From the NCBI GenBank assembly GCA_965230225.1, contig CBDDKM010000010.1, positions 496,001-560,000 of the forward strand: DNA of 64,000 nt, written 5' to 3'. Shown one piece after another: positions 24,502 through 34,900 of the stretch. Numbering within the stretch: position 1 is the first letter of the stretch; the number at the start of each line of letters is the position of its first letter. The stretch is from CALSMU01 sp965230225 (GTDB taxonomy: Bacteria > Bacteroidota > Bacteroidia > Flavobacteriales_D > Parvicellaceae). Below the pieces are notes generated by a model. The model made no database searches and was not told the DNA's origin. It saw only the letters and a program-made list of their open reading frames with translations. A program made the translations under genes and the position numbers.

Positions 24502-26361
24502 ATGAATTATTTATCGGTAGAGAATTTAAGCAAGAATTACGGAGAGAAAAACCTTTTCTCCAATATTTCATTTGGCCTGGACCAGGGACAAAAAACAGCA
24601 CTAGTAGCCAAGAATGGTTCGGGGAAAACCACTTTGCTTAATTGCCTAACCGGAAAAGATGTTGCCGACGAAGGTAAAGTCGTTTATCGTAAAGATATTG
24701 TTGTAGGCTATTTACAACAGGAGCAAGATTTTGACCCTGAGAAAAATATCATCGACACCATCTTTGAAACGGAAAACAAAATCCTCAACCTGATTAAAGA
24801 ATACGAAATCACGCTGAACGACCCCACCCAAGCAGATCGAATGCAGGAAATATTCGAAGAAATTAGTGAGTTGGATGCGTGGAATACCGAAAATAAAATT
24901 CGAGAAATTCTCTCCAAACTAAAACTAGATCAACTAGAACAAAAAGTTGGACTACTCTCTGGTGGACAAAAAAGGAGGCTTGCATTAGCTAAGATTTTGA
25001 TCGAAGAACCGGACATGATCATTTTAGATGAGCCAACGAACCACCTGGATCTAGATATGATCGAGTGGTTAGAGGGATACCTGAATTCTAAGAACCTTAC
25101 TCTTTTCATGGTTACTCACGATCGGTATTTTTTGGAAAGGGTTTGTAACGAGATTCTGGAAATAGACGGTGGTACTTTATATCGCTATAAGGGTAACTAT
25201 TCCTATTTCATGGAAAAAAGAGCAGAGCGTTACGAAAATGCTCAAGCCAATATTGACAAAGCTAAGAACCTTTATAGAAAAGAACTGGAATGGATGCGTC
25301 GTCAACCCAAAGCCAGAGGTACCAAAGCAAAATCCAGAATTGAAGATTTTTATAAAACTGAAAAACAAGCCAAGAAAAGAATTGACGAAAAGAAAGTTGA
25401 GATCAACGTTAAAATGGAACGTTTGGGAACTAAAATTCTTGAAATGCACAAGGTTTCCAAGGCTTATGATCAGAAAATCATTCTCGACAAATTTGAATAC
25501 ATCTTCAAAAGAAAAGAACGACTTGGTTTAGTAGGTGCCAACGGATCAGGAAAATCGACATTTCTAAATATCATTACTCAACAAGAGCCTATCGACAATG
25601 GTAAAATTGTGGTGGGAGATACGGTTGTTTATGGATACTATCACCAAAAAGGACTCCAACTGAAAGAAGATAAGCGAGTAATTGAAGTAATCAAAGACAT
25701 TGGAGAGTACTTACCCATTGGAGGAGGTAAAAAGTTAACTGCTACCGGTTTGCTTGAGCGATTTCTTTTTCCTTCGAAAATGCATTATCAGTATGTTTCT
25801 ACTTTAAGTGGAGGGGAACGAAAAAGATTGTACCTGCTTACCATTTTAATGAAAAACCCCAACTTTCTTATTCTGGATGAGCCCACCAACGATCTTGATA
25901 TTTTCACCTTGCAAGTACTGGAGGACTATCTTCTTTCCTTTGACGGATGTTTAATTGTTGTTTCGCATGATCGTTACTTCATGGACAAGATTGTTGACCA
26001 CATGTTTGTGCTAAATGGTGATGGAACAGTTAAAGATATCATAGGCAACTACTCCAGATATAGAGCGTATAAGAAAGAGCAGGATAGTCAGAAAAGAAAA
26101 ACAGAGAAAAAAGAAAAAGCAGCACCTAAACAAGAAAAGGCCAACAAGAAGAAACTCTCATACAACGAGAAAAGAGAATTTGATCAATTGGAAATAGATA
26201 TTGATCAATTGGAATCGCGAAAAAAAGTGCTAACAGAACAACTAAATCAAGGAACTCTTCCTTATGAGGAAATAGAAAAAATCTCTAATGAATTAACTGA
26301 TTTAGTGAAAGAATTAGATGAAAAATCAGAAAGATGGTTAGAATTAGCAGAATTTGCCTGA
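24502..26361 (+). CDS. uup: ABC-F family ATPase, Uup-like
   Basis: This 619-residue soluble protein contains two ABC ATPase domains and no membrane segment. The first has KNGSGKTT and LSGGQKRRLALAKIL; the second has GANGSGKST, LSGGERKRL and LILDEPTNDLD. The interdomain linker is charged, and the C-terminal 90 residues form a Lys/Glu coiled coil (KREFDQLEIDIDQLESRKK), as in Uup. ABC-F proteins act on the ribosome, resolving stalled or antibiotic-bound complexes; the exact role of Uup is less settled. It could instead be another ABC-F subtype, but a resistance role is not indicated. The WG-repeat gene follows it closely. Confidence 0.9.
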   Translation: MNYLSVENLSKNYGEKNLFSNISFGLDQGQKTALVAKNGSGKTTLLNCLTGKDVADEGKVVYRKDIVVGYLQQEQDFDPEKNIIDTIFETENKILNLIKEYEITLNDPTQADRMQEIFEEISELDAWNTENKIREILSKLKLDQLEQKVGLLSGGQKRRLALAKILIEEPDMIILDEPTNHLDLDMIEWLEGYLNSKNLTLFMVTHDRYFLERVCNEILEIDGGTLYRYKGNYSYFMEKRAERYENAQANIDKAKNLYRKELEWMRRQPKARGTKAKSRIEDFYKTEKQAKKRIDEKKVEINVKMERLGTKILEMHKVSKAYDQKIILDKFEYIFKRKERLGLVGANGSGKSTFLNIITQQEPIDNGKIVVGDTVVYGYYHQKGLQLKEDKRVIEVIKDIGEYLPIGGGKKLTATGLLERFLFPSKMHYQYVSTLSGGERKRLYLLTILMKNPNFLILDEPTNDLDIFTLQVLEDYLLSFDGCLIVVSHDRYFMDKIVDHMFVLNGDGTVKDIIGNYSRYRAYKKEQDSQKRKTEKKEKAAPKQEKANKKKLSYNEKREFDQLEIDIDQLESRKKVLTEQLNQGTLPYEEIEKISNELTDLVKELDEKSERWLELAEFA

Positions 26362-26380
26362 TTTTTGCATAAGTAGATTT

Positions 26381-27406
26381 GTGAAGTTTTTATTTACCAT
26401 AGCGTTATTTAGTTGTTGCATATTAACACAGGCACAACTTGAACCTTTTCAGGAAGGAAAAAAGTTTGGGTTAGTTAATTCTAATGGAAACATAGAAATA
26501 GATCCCATCTATGATGATATCAAAACTACTGAAGAGCGTCATTTTATAGTTAAACTAGACAAGATGTTTGGGCTTTTGGATAGTTCGGGAAACAAAATCC
26601 TATCTCCAGATTATAACAACCTTAGCTATTACCACAAGGATTTATTCATTGCTCAAAAAGGAAACTCTTCTGGACTAATAAGTAGTTCCGGTGAATGGAT
26701 AATCTCTCCCAACTTCTCAAGTTTATCTGGAGTATATGATGAAGTTGAAAACTGCTTTATTGCATCCATGGAGAAAAAAATGGGAGTGATCAACATTAAA
26801 GGAGATACACTATTGAGGTTTGAATACGATCAGATAGAACTCTCTTATTTATTGGATCGTCCTGTATACGAAATTCAGATCAATAAAAAACAATGCATTT
26901 ATGATCCGGTAATTGGAATCATTATACCGTGTAATTACGATAACATTAGAGTGCCAAAAACTTACCTGAACAACAGAGAAGTTTTCATTTTAGAAAAGGA
27001 TAATCAATTTGGTTTGGTAGATGAATATGGGAAGGAGCTATTGCCTACCTCATACGAACAAATAGAAATTACTCAAGATCTTTACCACAAGGATAATGGT
27101 AACATGATTCGAATAAAACAAGATGGACTTTGGGGCCTTTATTCTGAAAAGGGATACATTGTTTCAGAACCTCAATTTGATTACATCTTTAACGAAAATG
27201 AGATTGGAAATCAAAATATGTTTCTGGTAATAATTGGAAATAAATACGGTTTCATCAATTCTAAATCCGGAGAAATTATAACTGAAGTAAGATACTCCGA
27301 AATGGAAGTTTCCATTAGCGGGGACATTGTTGCCAAAGGCAAGTATAATGGCAATTGGTATCACATTTTTAACGACGGGAAAGCTCTGGAAATAATAGAA
27401 AAATAG
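26381..27406 (+). CDS. Secreted WG-repeat protein
   Basis: This 341-residue protein starts at a GTG giving a signal peptide (VKFLFTIALFSCCILTQAQ). An earlier TTG at 26354 would add nine residues, overlap the ABC-F gene and spoil the signal peptide. The body is WG repeats: units such as KFGLVNSNGNIEIDPIYDDI, QFGLVDEYGKELLPTSYEQI and LWGLYSEKGYIVSEPQFDYI, about seven in all. WG-repeat proteins have no single assigned function and often act in protein binding at the envelope. It is convergent with the propeller/phosphatase gene, with 2 nt between the stop codons. Confidence 0.83.
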   Translation: MKFLFTIALFSCCILTQAQLEPFQEGKKFGLVNSNGNIEIDPIYDDIKTTEERHFIVKLDKMFGLLDSSGNKILSPDYNNLSYYHKDLFIAQKGNSSGLISSSGEWIISPNFSSLSGVYDEVENCFIASMEKKMGVINIKGDTLLRFEYDQIELSYLLDRPVYEIQINKKQCIYDPVIGIIIPCNYDNIRVPKTYLNNREVFILEKDNQFGLVDEYGKELLPTSYEQIEITQDLYHKDNGNMIRIKQDGLWGLYSEKGYIVSEPQFDYIFNENEIGNQNMFLVIIGNKYGFINSKSGEIITEVRYSEMEVSISGDIVAKGKYNGNWYHIFNDGKALEIIEK

Positions 27407-27408
27407 AA

Positions 27409-30400
27409 TTAGCTGATTCTTATTCCTACAACACAGATATCGTCAATCTGTTCATACTCATCTCTCATCCAGTCCTGAATTGTATTCTTTAGTATATCAT
27501 GTTGCTCATTCATTGGCTTTTGATGAATGTCCATCAATAAGTCCTTAAACTGCTTCATCTTAAATTTCTTTCCTTTCTCTCCTCCAAACTGATCTGCATA
27601 ACCATCGGAAGTCATGTAAAAACAATCTCCAGAAACTAGGCTAATGTCATGTACCTGAAACTCCTGTTCCTCAGGAGTAAATCCTCCTACCGCCACTTTA
27701 GTAGCCTTAGTTTCAGTAAGCTCCTGATTCCTGATCATCATCAAACTTCTGTGTGCTCCTGCATACCTCAACTTCATGTTAGACATATCTATCGAAACAA
27801 TGGCAGCATCCATTCCATCTCTGGTAGCATTCTCATCCAACTCATTTTGCTTCAAGGCCATTTTAATTCCCTTATTCAAATGACTTAAAATTTCTGCCGG
27901 ATTACTTTTCCTTTCCTCAATCACTACTCTATTCAGTTTATCCGAACCAATCATACTCATGAAGGCTCCCGGAACTCCATGCCCGGTACAATCTGCGCAA
28001 ACAAAGATGCTCTCCTTGCCAACATTATGAAACCAGTAGAAATCTCCACTTACAATATCTTTTGGCATAAAAAGTACAAAGTACTCCGAAACGTGCTTCA
28101 CTATTTCTTCATCAAGTGGTAATATAGCTTCCTGAATCCGCTTTGCATAGTTAATACTGTCCGTAATCTCCTGTTTCTGTTCAGCAATTTCTATGTAGCT
28201 ATGCTCCAACTCCACATTTTTCTCCTTAATTTCTGCAGTTCTCTCCTCCACTACTCCTTCCAGCCAGATGTTTTTAGCCTTTAAACGTTTTCTACCTAAC
28301 ACTATTGCTAAATAAACAACACAGAAAAATAATACTACGTACCCTAAATAAGCCCATAATGTTCTATACCATGGGGTAAGGATTACAAACTTAAAAGTGT
28401 CTACCGAACTCTCTTCTCCAAAGATGTTAATGGATTTAATCTGGAACTCATACTCGCCCTCATGTAAGTTTGAAAACTCTGCTGTAGGTGTTACAGACCA
28501 CTCCGTCCAGATATCACTCTCACCAAGCAATCGCCAGCTGTATAAAGGCTGATGTGTTCCTTCATAGAAAGACCCCGAGTACTTAAAGATCATTTTGTTC
28601 TTATAATAAGGCAATTCAGGAACTCCATCTAACTTTCCAAATCCAAAGTACATTAACGAATCTTTGTACCCTACACTTCTAATTACAGCATCGTACTGAT
28701 TAGGTTGTGGATGGTCTATACGCCATAATAATTTAGGCACATCCACCACTAGAAGCCCCTCTGCTGCACCAATAAAGAGCTTATCTTCTATAAGAGTGAA
28801 CTTATTTATCCTTCCTATATCAACCGACTTAAAGTCTTTTGAATAGGTTTCTCCCTCCGCAAAAAGCACTATGTTATTATCAATACATCCAAAAGTTAAA
28901 CCTCCGGCAAACAACATTTGCTGATAGTTATGTCCCGGTTCTAATCCGAAAATTTTTGATTCACTGTAATAGCCTCGGTAATTGAGTGGATCTCTCTTCT
29001 CTTCTTCCGTTAACTGTTTCTTTATCTCATCTTCATGAACAAATTCCAACAACTCATAGGGAGTTCCAAAATAAACCTCATCTCCCGAAACAAAAGGGGT
29101 AACAATAACACCTCGTTCAATACCATCCGCCTCTTTGAACTCATCAAATGCAAACTCAAATCCATCAAAAACTCCACGAATGGCGCCAACATTTTGGGTT
29201 CCTATCCAATACTCTCCGGTTTTGGGATGCTTTACGATATCCGTAACCAATCCAGGGGTGGAAGCATAGTACTGAATGATACTCCAATTGCTAAAGGGAT
29301 CAACCACAAATACTCCTTGTTGTCCTGCCGCCAACAACAACTGATTTTCGCGATCCATGTATATGCTATTACAGTTGTGCGGAAAGATCTGTGTATACTC
29401 CTCCATATCTGAAGTAGAAAACAACCCATTACTTGTAGCAATAAAAAGTAAGTTGGTATCTATTACTTCAAAATCCCATGTTTGAGTTTGGATTTGGGTC
29501 TTATTAAAGTGAAATGGTTTATCTAAACTCTCTTTAAAAAGACCCAGCGAAGTCCCCACTAAAATAGTATTATCAAACTCCACAACAGACTGAACATTAC
29601 CAATTACCCCATTGGCAGTTTGATAATAAGAAATGGGAGAATTATCGTTCAACTGAGAAATTCCAGCACCTGTTGCCAACCATAAGTTTCCATGTTGATC
29701 TACGTAAGCATTCTTAACCTCATCCGAGTTTAACCCCGATTCACGAGTAATGTTATCCTGAAGATTTCCTTTATCATCAACCACTAACAATCCATCTGTT
29801 ACCGAATAAAGTACATAAGTACCCTCACCTACTGATACTCCACCTATTATTCCTTTGTAGCGAATATCACTGCAAGTATCTGCATTTAATGGCCTTATCT
29901 TTTTACCTGTAGCCTCTTCATTATACACCCAAAGACCAAACTCCTGAGTTACCAACACATATTCCGACTCCTTTTCTTTATAAGGTAAAATGTCAAATAT
30001 TCCATAGAGTTCATCCGTTTCAATCACTGACTTAAACTCAGCCCCAACTAATTGAAGTACCCCGGTTCCCCTTTGTCTAACAAACAATTTATTATCGATA
30101 GAAAACGACAGATGAAAACTTGTTTTTGGCAATATGGTTCTTATACCTGATTTACTCAACTCAAATACACCTTCGTAAGCCTGGAAATAAATATTACCAT
30201 CTACCTGATGGATTCTCCAAACATTCGAAAAAGGAGTGGTTAATGTATCCGATAAGCTAGTGTATCGAAGTCGTCCTTGCTCGTTAGGCGATAAATAACC
30301 AAATTGCCCAGCTCCTCCACAGTAAATTCGATTATCGTAACTCAATAATGAGGTTACGGAAGAAAAGTTTTTTATTTCAATGGTGTCCCATCGAACTCCA

Positions 30401-30600
30401 TCGTATAACAGTACATTGTTTCCGTTCCCAAAATACATTAACCCCTGATCATCTTGAGTAACCGACCAGTTTTCGGGAGTAAGCAACTCCCCATAATCCT
30501 TGGGAGAATAATTAACTATACGCGGCAGGAAATTCTGGGCACTAATATGAGTGACCAAAAAAATCGATAATACGCTAAATAGAATTCGGATGGTAGACAA
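27409..30600 (-). CDS. Two-component-like propeller sensor with SpoIIE (PP2C) phosphatase domain
   Basis: This 1063-residue protein has a signal peptide (ending THISAQ) and a periplasmic two-component-regulator propeller over about residues 25-640 (repeats such as DQGLMYFGN and HGNLWLATGAGIS). A Y_Y_Y-type Ig-like domain follows (SWRLLGESDIWTEWS, about 675-735), then one transmembrane helix (about 747-768), a coiled coil (about 780-830) and a cytoplasmic SpoIIE/PP2C phosphatase (about 840-1063, ADCTGHGVPGAFMS, TSDGYADQFGG). The plan replaces the usual histidine kinase output with a phosphatase, presumably acting on an anti-sigma antagonist or other phosphoprotein. yajQ lies upstream with an 8-nt gap. 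Confidence 0.92.
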   Translation of the reverse strand: MSTIRILFSVLSIFLVTHISAQNFLPRIVNYSPKDYGELLTPENWSVTQDDQGLMYFGNGNNVLLYDGVRWDTIEIKNFSSVTSLLSYDNRIYCGGAGQFGYLSPNEQGRLRYTSLSDTLTTPFSNVWRIHQVDGNIYFQAYEGVFELSKSGIRTILPKTSFHLSFSIDNKLFVRQRGTGVLQLVGAEFKSVIETDELYGIFDILPYKEKESEYVLVTQEFGLWVYNEEATGKKIRPLNADTCSDIRYKGIIGGVSVGEGTYVLYSVTDGLLVVDDKGNLQDNITRESGLNSDEVKNAYVDQHGNLWLATGAGISQLNDNSPISYYQTANGVIGNVQSVVEFDNTILVGTSLGLFKESLDKPFHFNKTQIQTQTWDFEVIDTNLLFIATSNGLFSTSDMEEYTQIFPHNCNSIYMDRENQLLLAAGQQGVFVVDPFSNWSIIQYYASTPGLVTDIVKHPKTGEYWIGTQNVGAIRGVFDGFEFAFDEFKEADGIERGVIVTPFVSGDEVYFGTPYELLEFVHEDEIKKQLTEEEKRDPLNYRGYYSESKIFGLEPGHNYQQMLFAGGLTFGCIDNNIVLFAEGETYSKDFKSVDIGRINKFTLIEDKLFIGAAEGLLVVDVPKLLWRIDHPQPNQYDAVIRSVGYKDSLMYFGFGKLDGVPELPYYKNKMIFKYSGSFYEGTHQPLYSWRLLGESDIWTEWSVTPTAEFSNLHEGEYEFQIKSINIFGEESSVDTFKFVILTPWYRTLWAYLGYVVLFFCVVYLAIVLGRKRLKAKNIWLEGVVEERTAEIKEKNVELEHSYIEIAEQKQEITDSINYAKRIQEAILPLDEEIVKHVSEYFVLFMPKDIVSGDFYWFHNVGKESIFVCADCTGHGVPGAFMSMIGSDKLNRVVIEERKSNPAEILSHLNKGIKMALKQNELDENATRDGMDAAIVSIDMSNMKLRYAGAHRSLMMIRNQELTETKATKVAVGGFTPEEQEFQVHDISLVSGDCFYMTSDGYADQFGGEKGKKFKMKQFKDLLMDIHQKPMNEQHDILKNTIQDWMRDEYEQIDDICVVGIRIS

Positions 30601-30608
30601 ATCAATAA

Positions 30609-31097
30609 TTATTTGAAATTATTAAACTGCAAAGGGACTTTGAAATCCTGAGATTTACAATGGGCTATCACTGCTTGAAGGTCATCTTTCTTTTTTCCAT
30701 TTACTCTTATTTGCTCGTCCATAATAGATGGCTGAACTTTTAACTTGGTTTCTTTAATGCTTTTGACAATCTTCTTAGCTGTTTCTTTATCGATTCCCTG
30801 CTTAATCTGAATGTCTTTTTTAACCATGTTTCCGGCAGCGTACAACTCCTTACCAAAGTCCATACAATCAGGAGATATCTTGGCTTTTACCAATCTACCT
30901 ATAATCACCTTTTCCACCTGATCCATTCTCATATCGTTATCCGTAACTATATGTAATTGGAATAGTTTCTTATCCAATTCCAGTGTGGTGTTAGAACCTC
31001 TAAAATCGTATCTGGTTTGAATTTCTCTCTTTGCTGAGTTGATGGCGTTATCCAAATTTTGAACATCCACCTTACTAACGATATCGAATGATGCCAT
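30609..31097 (-). CDS. yajQ: YajQ family nucleotide-binding protein
   Basis: This 162-residue protein matches YajQ/UPF0234 along its length, with the typical start MASFDIVSKVDVQNLDNAIN, then RYDFRGS and a C-terminal FQVPLQF-like end (FKVPLQFNNF). Members bind nucleotides, and one homologue binds cyclic di-GMP as a transcription cofactor; the role in Bacteroidota is unproven. ATG at 31097 is preferred over a codon at 31121 that adds an unconserved MIIINSST. It is the first gene of a pair with the propeller/SpoIIE sensor. Confidence 0.93.
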   Translation of the reverse strand: MASFDIVSKVDVQNLDNAINSAKREIQTRYDFRGSNTTLELDKKLFQLHIVTDNDMRMDQVEKVIIGRLVKAKISPDCMDFGKELYAAGNMVKKDIQIKQGIDKETAKKIVKSIKETKLKVQPSIMDEQIRVNGKKKDDLQAVIAHCKSQDFKVPLQFNNFK

Positions 31098-31168
31098 GGT
31101 GCTAGAATTAATTATAATCAAAGATAAACTTTGAAACCGAAACTTAAAACTTTCCTACTTTTATTGCC

Positions 31169-31942
31169 ATGAAGATCAACCCATTATTCTATTTACCTTT
31201 TAGCTTGATATTCGCGATCATTTCGTGTGATGATGCCGAACAAGAGCAAATGGGACGAACTGAGGAGATTGCTAGTGACTCAACTTCTTCACCGACAGTA
31301 GAAGAAATCATTATAGATTCTTCCTGCATTTGGGATGATTATTTAACAGGACAGGGACTAGTAGATATCAAGTCAGTATCCAAATCTATTGTGGTCGACC
31401 TTAAGTATTCTTCCAGCGATAACTTCATACAAAAAGATATTTATGGTTGTTTGGAAAGGTGCTACCTCCAACCGGAAGCTGCCTACCAACTTAATAATGC
31501 TCAAATACTATTGCAGTCTAATCATCCTGGCTTATCATTACTCATTTGGGATGGCGTTCGCCCGAGGAGTATCCAACAATACATGTGGGACCTTCTGGAC
31601 ATGCCTGAAGATGAAAAGGGAAAATACGTTGGTAATCCTAAAAATGGATCTATGCACAATTATGGTGCGGCTGTAGATGTTACCATCATCGACCAATCCA
31701 CAGATTCCATCCTGGACATGGGAACTGAATTTGATCATTTTGGAGTTGAATCTTGGCCGTTAAGAGAAAAGGAACTTCTCAAAGACGGACGACTAAACCA
31801 GTTACAAGTAGACAACCGGCAATTATTAAGGTCAGTTATGACTCAATCCGGTTTTCAGATTCTTCAAAGCGAATGGTGGCACTTCACCCTAAATAAAGAT
31901 TCAGTTCGTGCTAATTATGCCATCATAGAGGGGATTAATTAA
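31169..31942 (+). CDS. D-alanyl-D-alanine dipeptidase (VanX-like) lipoprotein
   Basis: This 257-residue M15D-type zinc peptidase hydrolyses D-Ala-D-Ala and is usually linked to wall-peptide recycling. It has the zinc motif SMHNYGAAVDVTI (SxHxxGxAxD) and EWWHF, which carries the catalytic Glu and a zinc-binding His. The N terminus is a lipoprotein signal (lipobox IISC, Cys20) followed at once by DDAEQEQ; acidic residues after the Cys act as a surface-export signal in some Bacteroidota. That localisation is inference. Its last 8 nt overlap the end of the convergent T9SS cargo gene. Confidence 0.91.
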   Translation: MKINPLFYLPFSLIFAIISCDDAEQEQMGRTEEIASDSTSSPTVEEIIIDSSCIWDDYLTGQGLVDIKSVSKSIVVDLKYSSSDNFIQKDIYGCLERCYLQPEAAYQLNNAQILLQSNHPGLSLLIWDGVRPRSIQQYMWDLLDMPEDEKGKYVGNPKNGSMHNYGAAVDVTIIDQSTDSILDMGTEFDHFGVESWPLREKELLKDGRLNQLQVDNRQLLRSVMTQSGFQILQSEWWHFTLNKDSVRANYAIIEGIN

Positions 31943-34900
31943 GCAAGAGTTTTATCGTTTTTGTCCTGCTTCTCAAGTAATAAGTTCCCTTTGCCAAATA
32001 AGATAGGTTTAACTGATTTTGTAAATCAGAAAGCACAATTCTTTTTAGTAACCTCCCACTTACATCAAATAATCTTAATTCTTCCCCTACCTTATGGGTA
32101 ACAATCGTTATTTCTCCATTTGTAGGGTTGGGGTAAATAATAAACTCATTAGCATATTCCTCTATCCCCACATCTCCAATTACGATTGGCAATACATAAA
32201 CTGAATCAGGATGACAACCAGTAGTATCAGTAACAACTGCCTGAACTTGCCCTTGACCAACAGCACCCCAGGTTATACTTGCAGAAACATTTCCTGCACT
32301 ATTAATAGCACCTCCCTGAACAGACCAGGTAACATCCAGTCCAACACCTCCAATTAAGCTATAGTTATAAGTGGTAAAAGCATTGATCGTATCATTACCT
32401 ACTATAAAAGGCCAACTTGGTTCTGGGTATACGTTTAACTCAATACCTTCAAGTACAGTACATCCTGTTATAGTATCAGTCATATGCACAGTAAACGAGG
32501 CTGTCGAATCAACCAAAACATGTACGATCGAATTATAATAATGTAATATCGATGAAGAGTCTTCCAACCAAACATAAGATACACCACCAGGATCAGAAGC
32601 CCCCATACTGGATTGAATATACAAAGAATCACCTGCACAGGTAATGGTATCATCAGCCCATATTGAAGGCATATATTGGTACAAATCCAACTGAATAGTA
32701 TCAACAAATACACAGCCAGTATCGTTTACCATTTCTAAAACAACTGCTTCCGGTACCACTAACTCGAAAGATAAGCTATCATTATCAACGGATTGTGTAT
32801 TAACCGATGACCACGTAAAGCTACTATTTCCACCTGGATGAACTCCATCTATCAAAGCAAATAGATTAGCTGAGTCACCAGGACAAATAGCAGTATCGTT
32901 AGAAACGATCTCCAACTGCGCCCCGCCATTGTATTCAATATAAATACTATCTCTCCAATCACACTGTGCAATGGAATCCGTAATTGTTACAGCATACCAA
33001 TCAGAATTATCAATGTAAGTGGTTTGATTATATTGTTGATGATTTAGCAACGGAGGGTTAGCATCCCATAAAACCTCCCATCCATAGTAATCCACATAGG
33101 ATCCATCATTCTTGAAATAAGTGATGGGACGGTTTGCAGAAGATAGACCAGACTGAGTATATGGACATGCCAAAGTTCCATCACTATAATAATATTTCGA
33201 AGCTAAAAATGATTCAACAGAATAAGGAGTGACAGAGTTATTAGTATGAGCAGTAGCAAGATTATCGTAACAAATTTGAACGACTAGATTTGATACCCCA
33301 TCCCAAACAAACGGAGTATCCAAAACGTGCATATTAACTCCTGGGGTTATATTAACTACCTGAGGAGTAAATACGTTTTGCACACCGGTTTCCCAATTAT
33401 TCAAGTTGGTGGTTGTTGTCAGTTTCATTCCAATCGAATAATCATTGTATACGGTGGTTCCCAAAACCTGTATAACTTCCCATCCAATTTCCGAAATTAC
33501 CCCCGGTTGTAAACCAAGGCTATCCAACTCCTGTGCTGTAAACAATAACTGGTGCTTGGCATTTTTATACCAATTACCATATGGAGCAGGCCAGGTGCTT
33601 CCAGTATTACTCGCCACCTCAATACCCGCCATAACGGGCTGTGATGAATTAACATAATTCCCTGTAACTCCACCTGCCACCAAAGTGATGGAATCCGGAG
33701 TACACAAAATAGTTTTACTTGCACTTAATTGGGTATTAAACATTGCATTAGAAATAAACACAGAGTCCATTGCTTCACATCCTGCATAATTTGCACCTAT
33801 AAACACCCAATTTGCTCCCTGTGGCATCAAATAATTAGCAAGTGATGTATCAGCATCCAAAATGCTATCTTGATATAACCAGAAGTAGTTAATTGGAGAA
33901 GAGATTGTAAATCCAGGTGTTGTATACAGCGTATCACATCCCAATATTGAATCTGCCATAACAACCGAAAACGGTGTACCAACATTTACTGTCATAGTAT
34001 CGTTTACCGGACCACAGGCTCCACCTGTTGCCTGAACCAAATAGATGGTAGTATCGGAAGGTAATGCCCAGGTGGCAGCACATGTATCACATCCAAAATT
34101 TGCAGGGTTCATTGGAGTACCACTGAGAACACTCCATTGAAAAGTATCCCCATCTGTAGCAAACAAATTAGCCGTATCTCCCAAACATATAGTTTGATCA
34201 TCTCCAGCAATTCCCGTTGCAACGGTATTAATAAAAAAATGATCGTAGGAATTTAAGTTTTTGGGACAAATATTGTCCGACGCATTAATGTAAAACTCAA
34301 TTAAGCCAGTATAACTTGGAGGTGCATGCAAGCACACTTGAATGGTATCCGAATTACCTCCTAATACCGAATAGGTAATATAGCCTAACGAGGGACCTAC
34401 CACTTGCAAGTCAAAGGTATCTAGAGAATTAGTATCGCTATAATACACCTCAAAGCAAATGGAAGAATTACCGCAATCAATATCAGCGGAATATGGTCCG
34501 GTTTGGGTACCTCCTGTTACATGATTCATTCCACTCAAGTCCTCTGGAAAAACTTCGTCAGTAATTCCACAATTCATGATATCAAAATAAGTTTGTACTA
34601 CCTGAGATCCAACTAATACCCCATCATCAAATTCATCTATTCTAACCGCAACCAAATACGAGCCTACCCCTAATGCATTGGGCAACGTAAACAATCCCGT
34701 ATATGAATCTAACGTTCCACCTATGACAGGAACGCTACCAGAGTACCCTCCTACGTATTGAACGGTGGATGTAGGTGAGGTCATAGCACTTATCAACGAA
34801 TAAGAGAGTGAATCTCCATCAGGGTCCAATGCCATAAAGGAAAATTCTATCGGCGTTCCCATACAAAAGCTGGGGCGCGTATAATTCGCTAACTGCGCTA

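Noticed and set aside
26374..26381. TAGATTTG box overlapping the GTG start of the WG-repeat gene
   Set aside because: It matches TAnnTTTG, but transcription from it would begin after the start codon. It is more likely a chance match, and the gene is probably read with the ABC-F gene.
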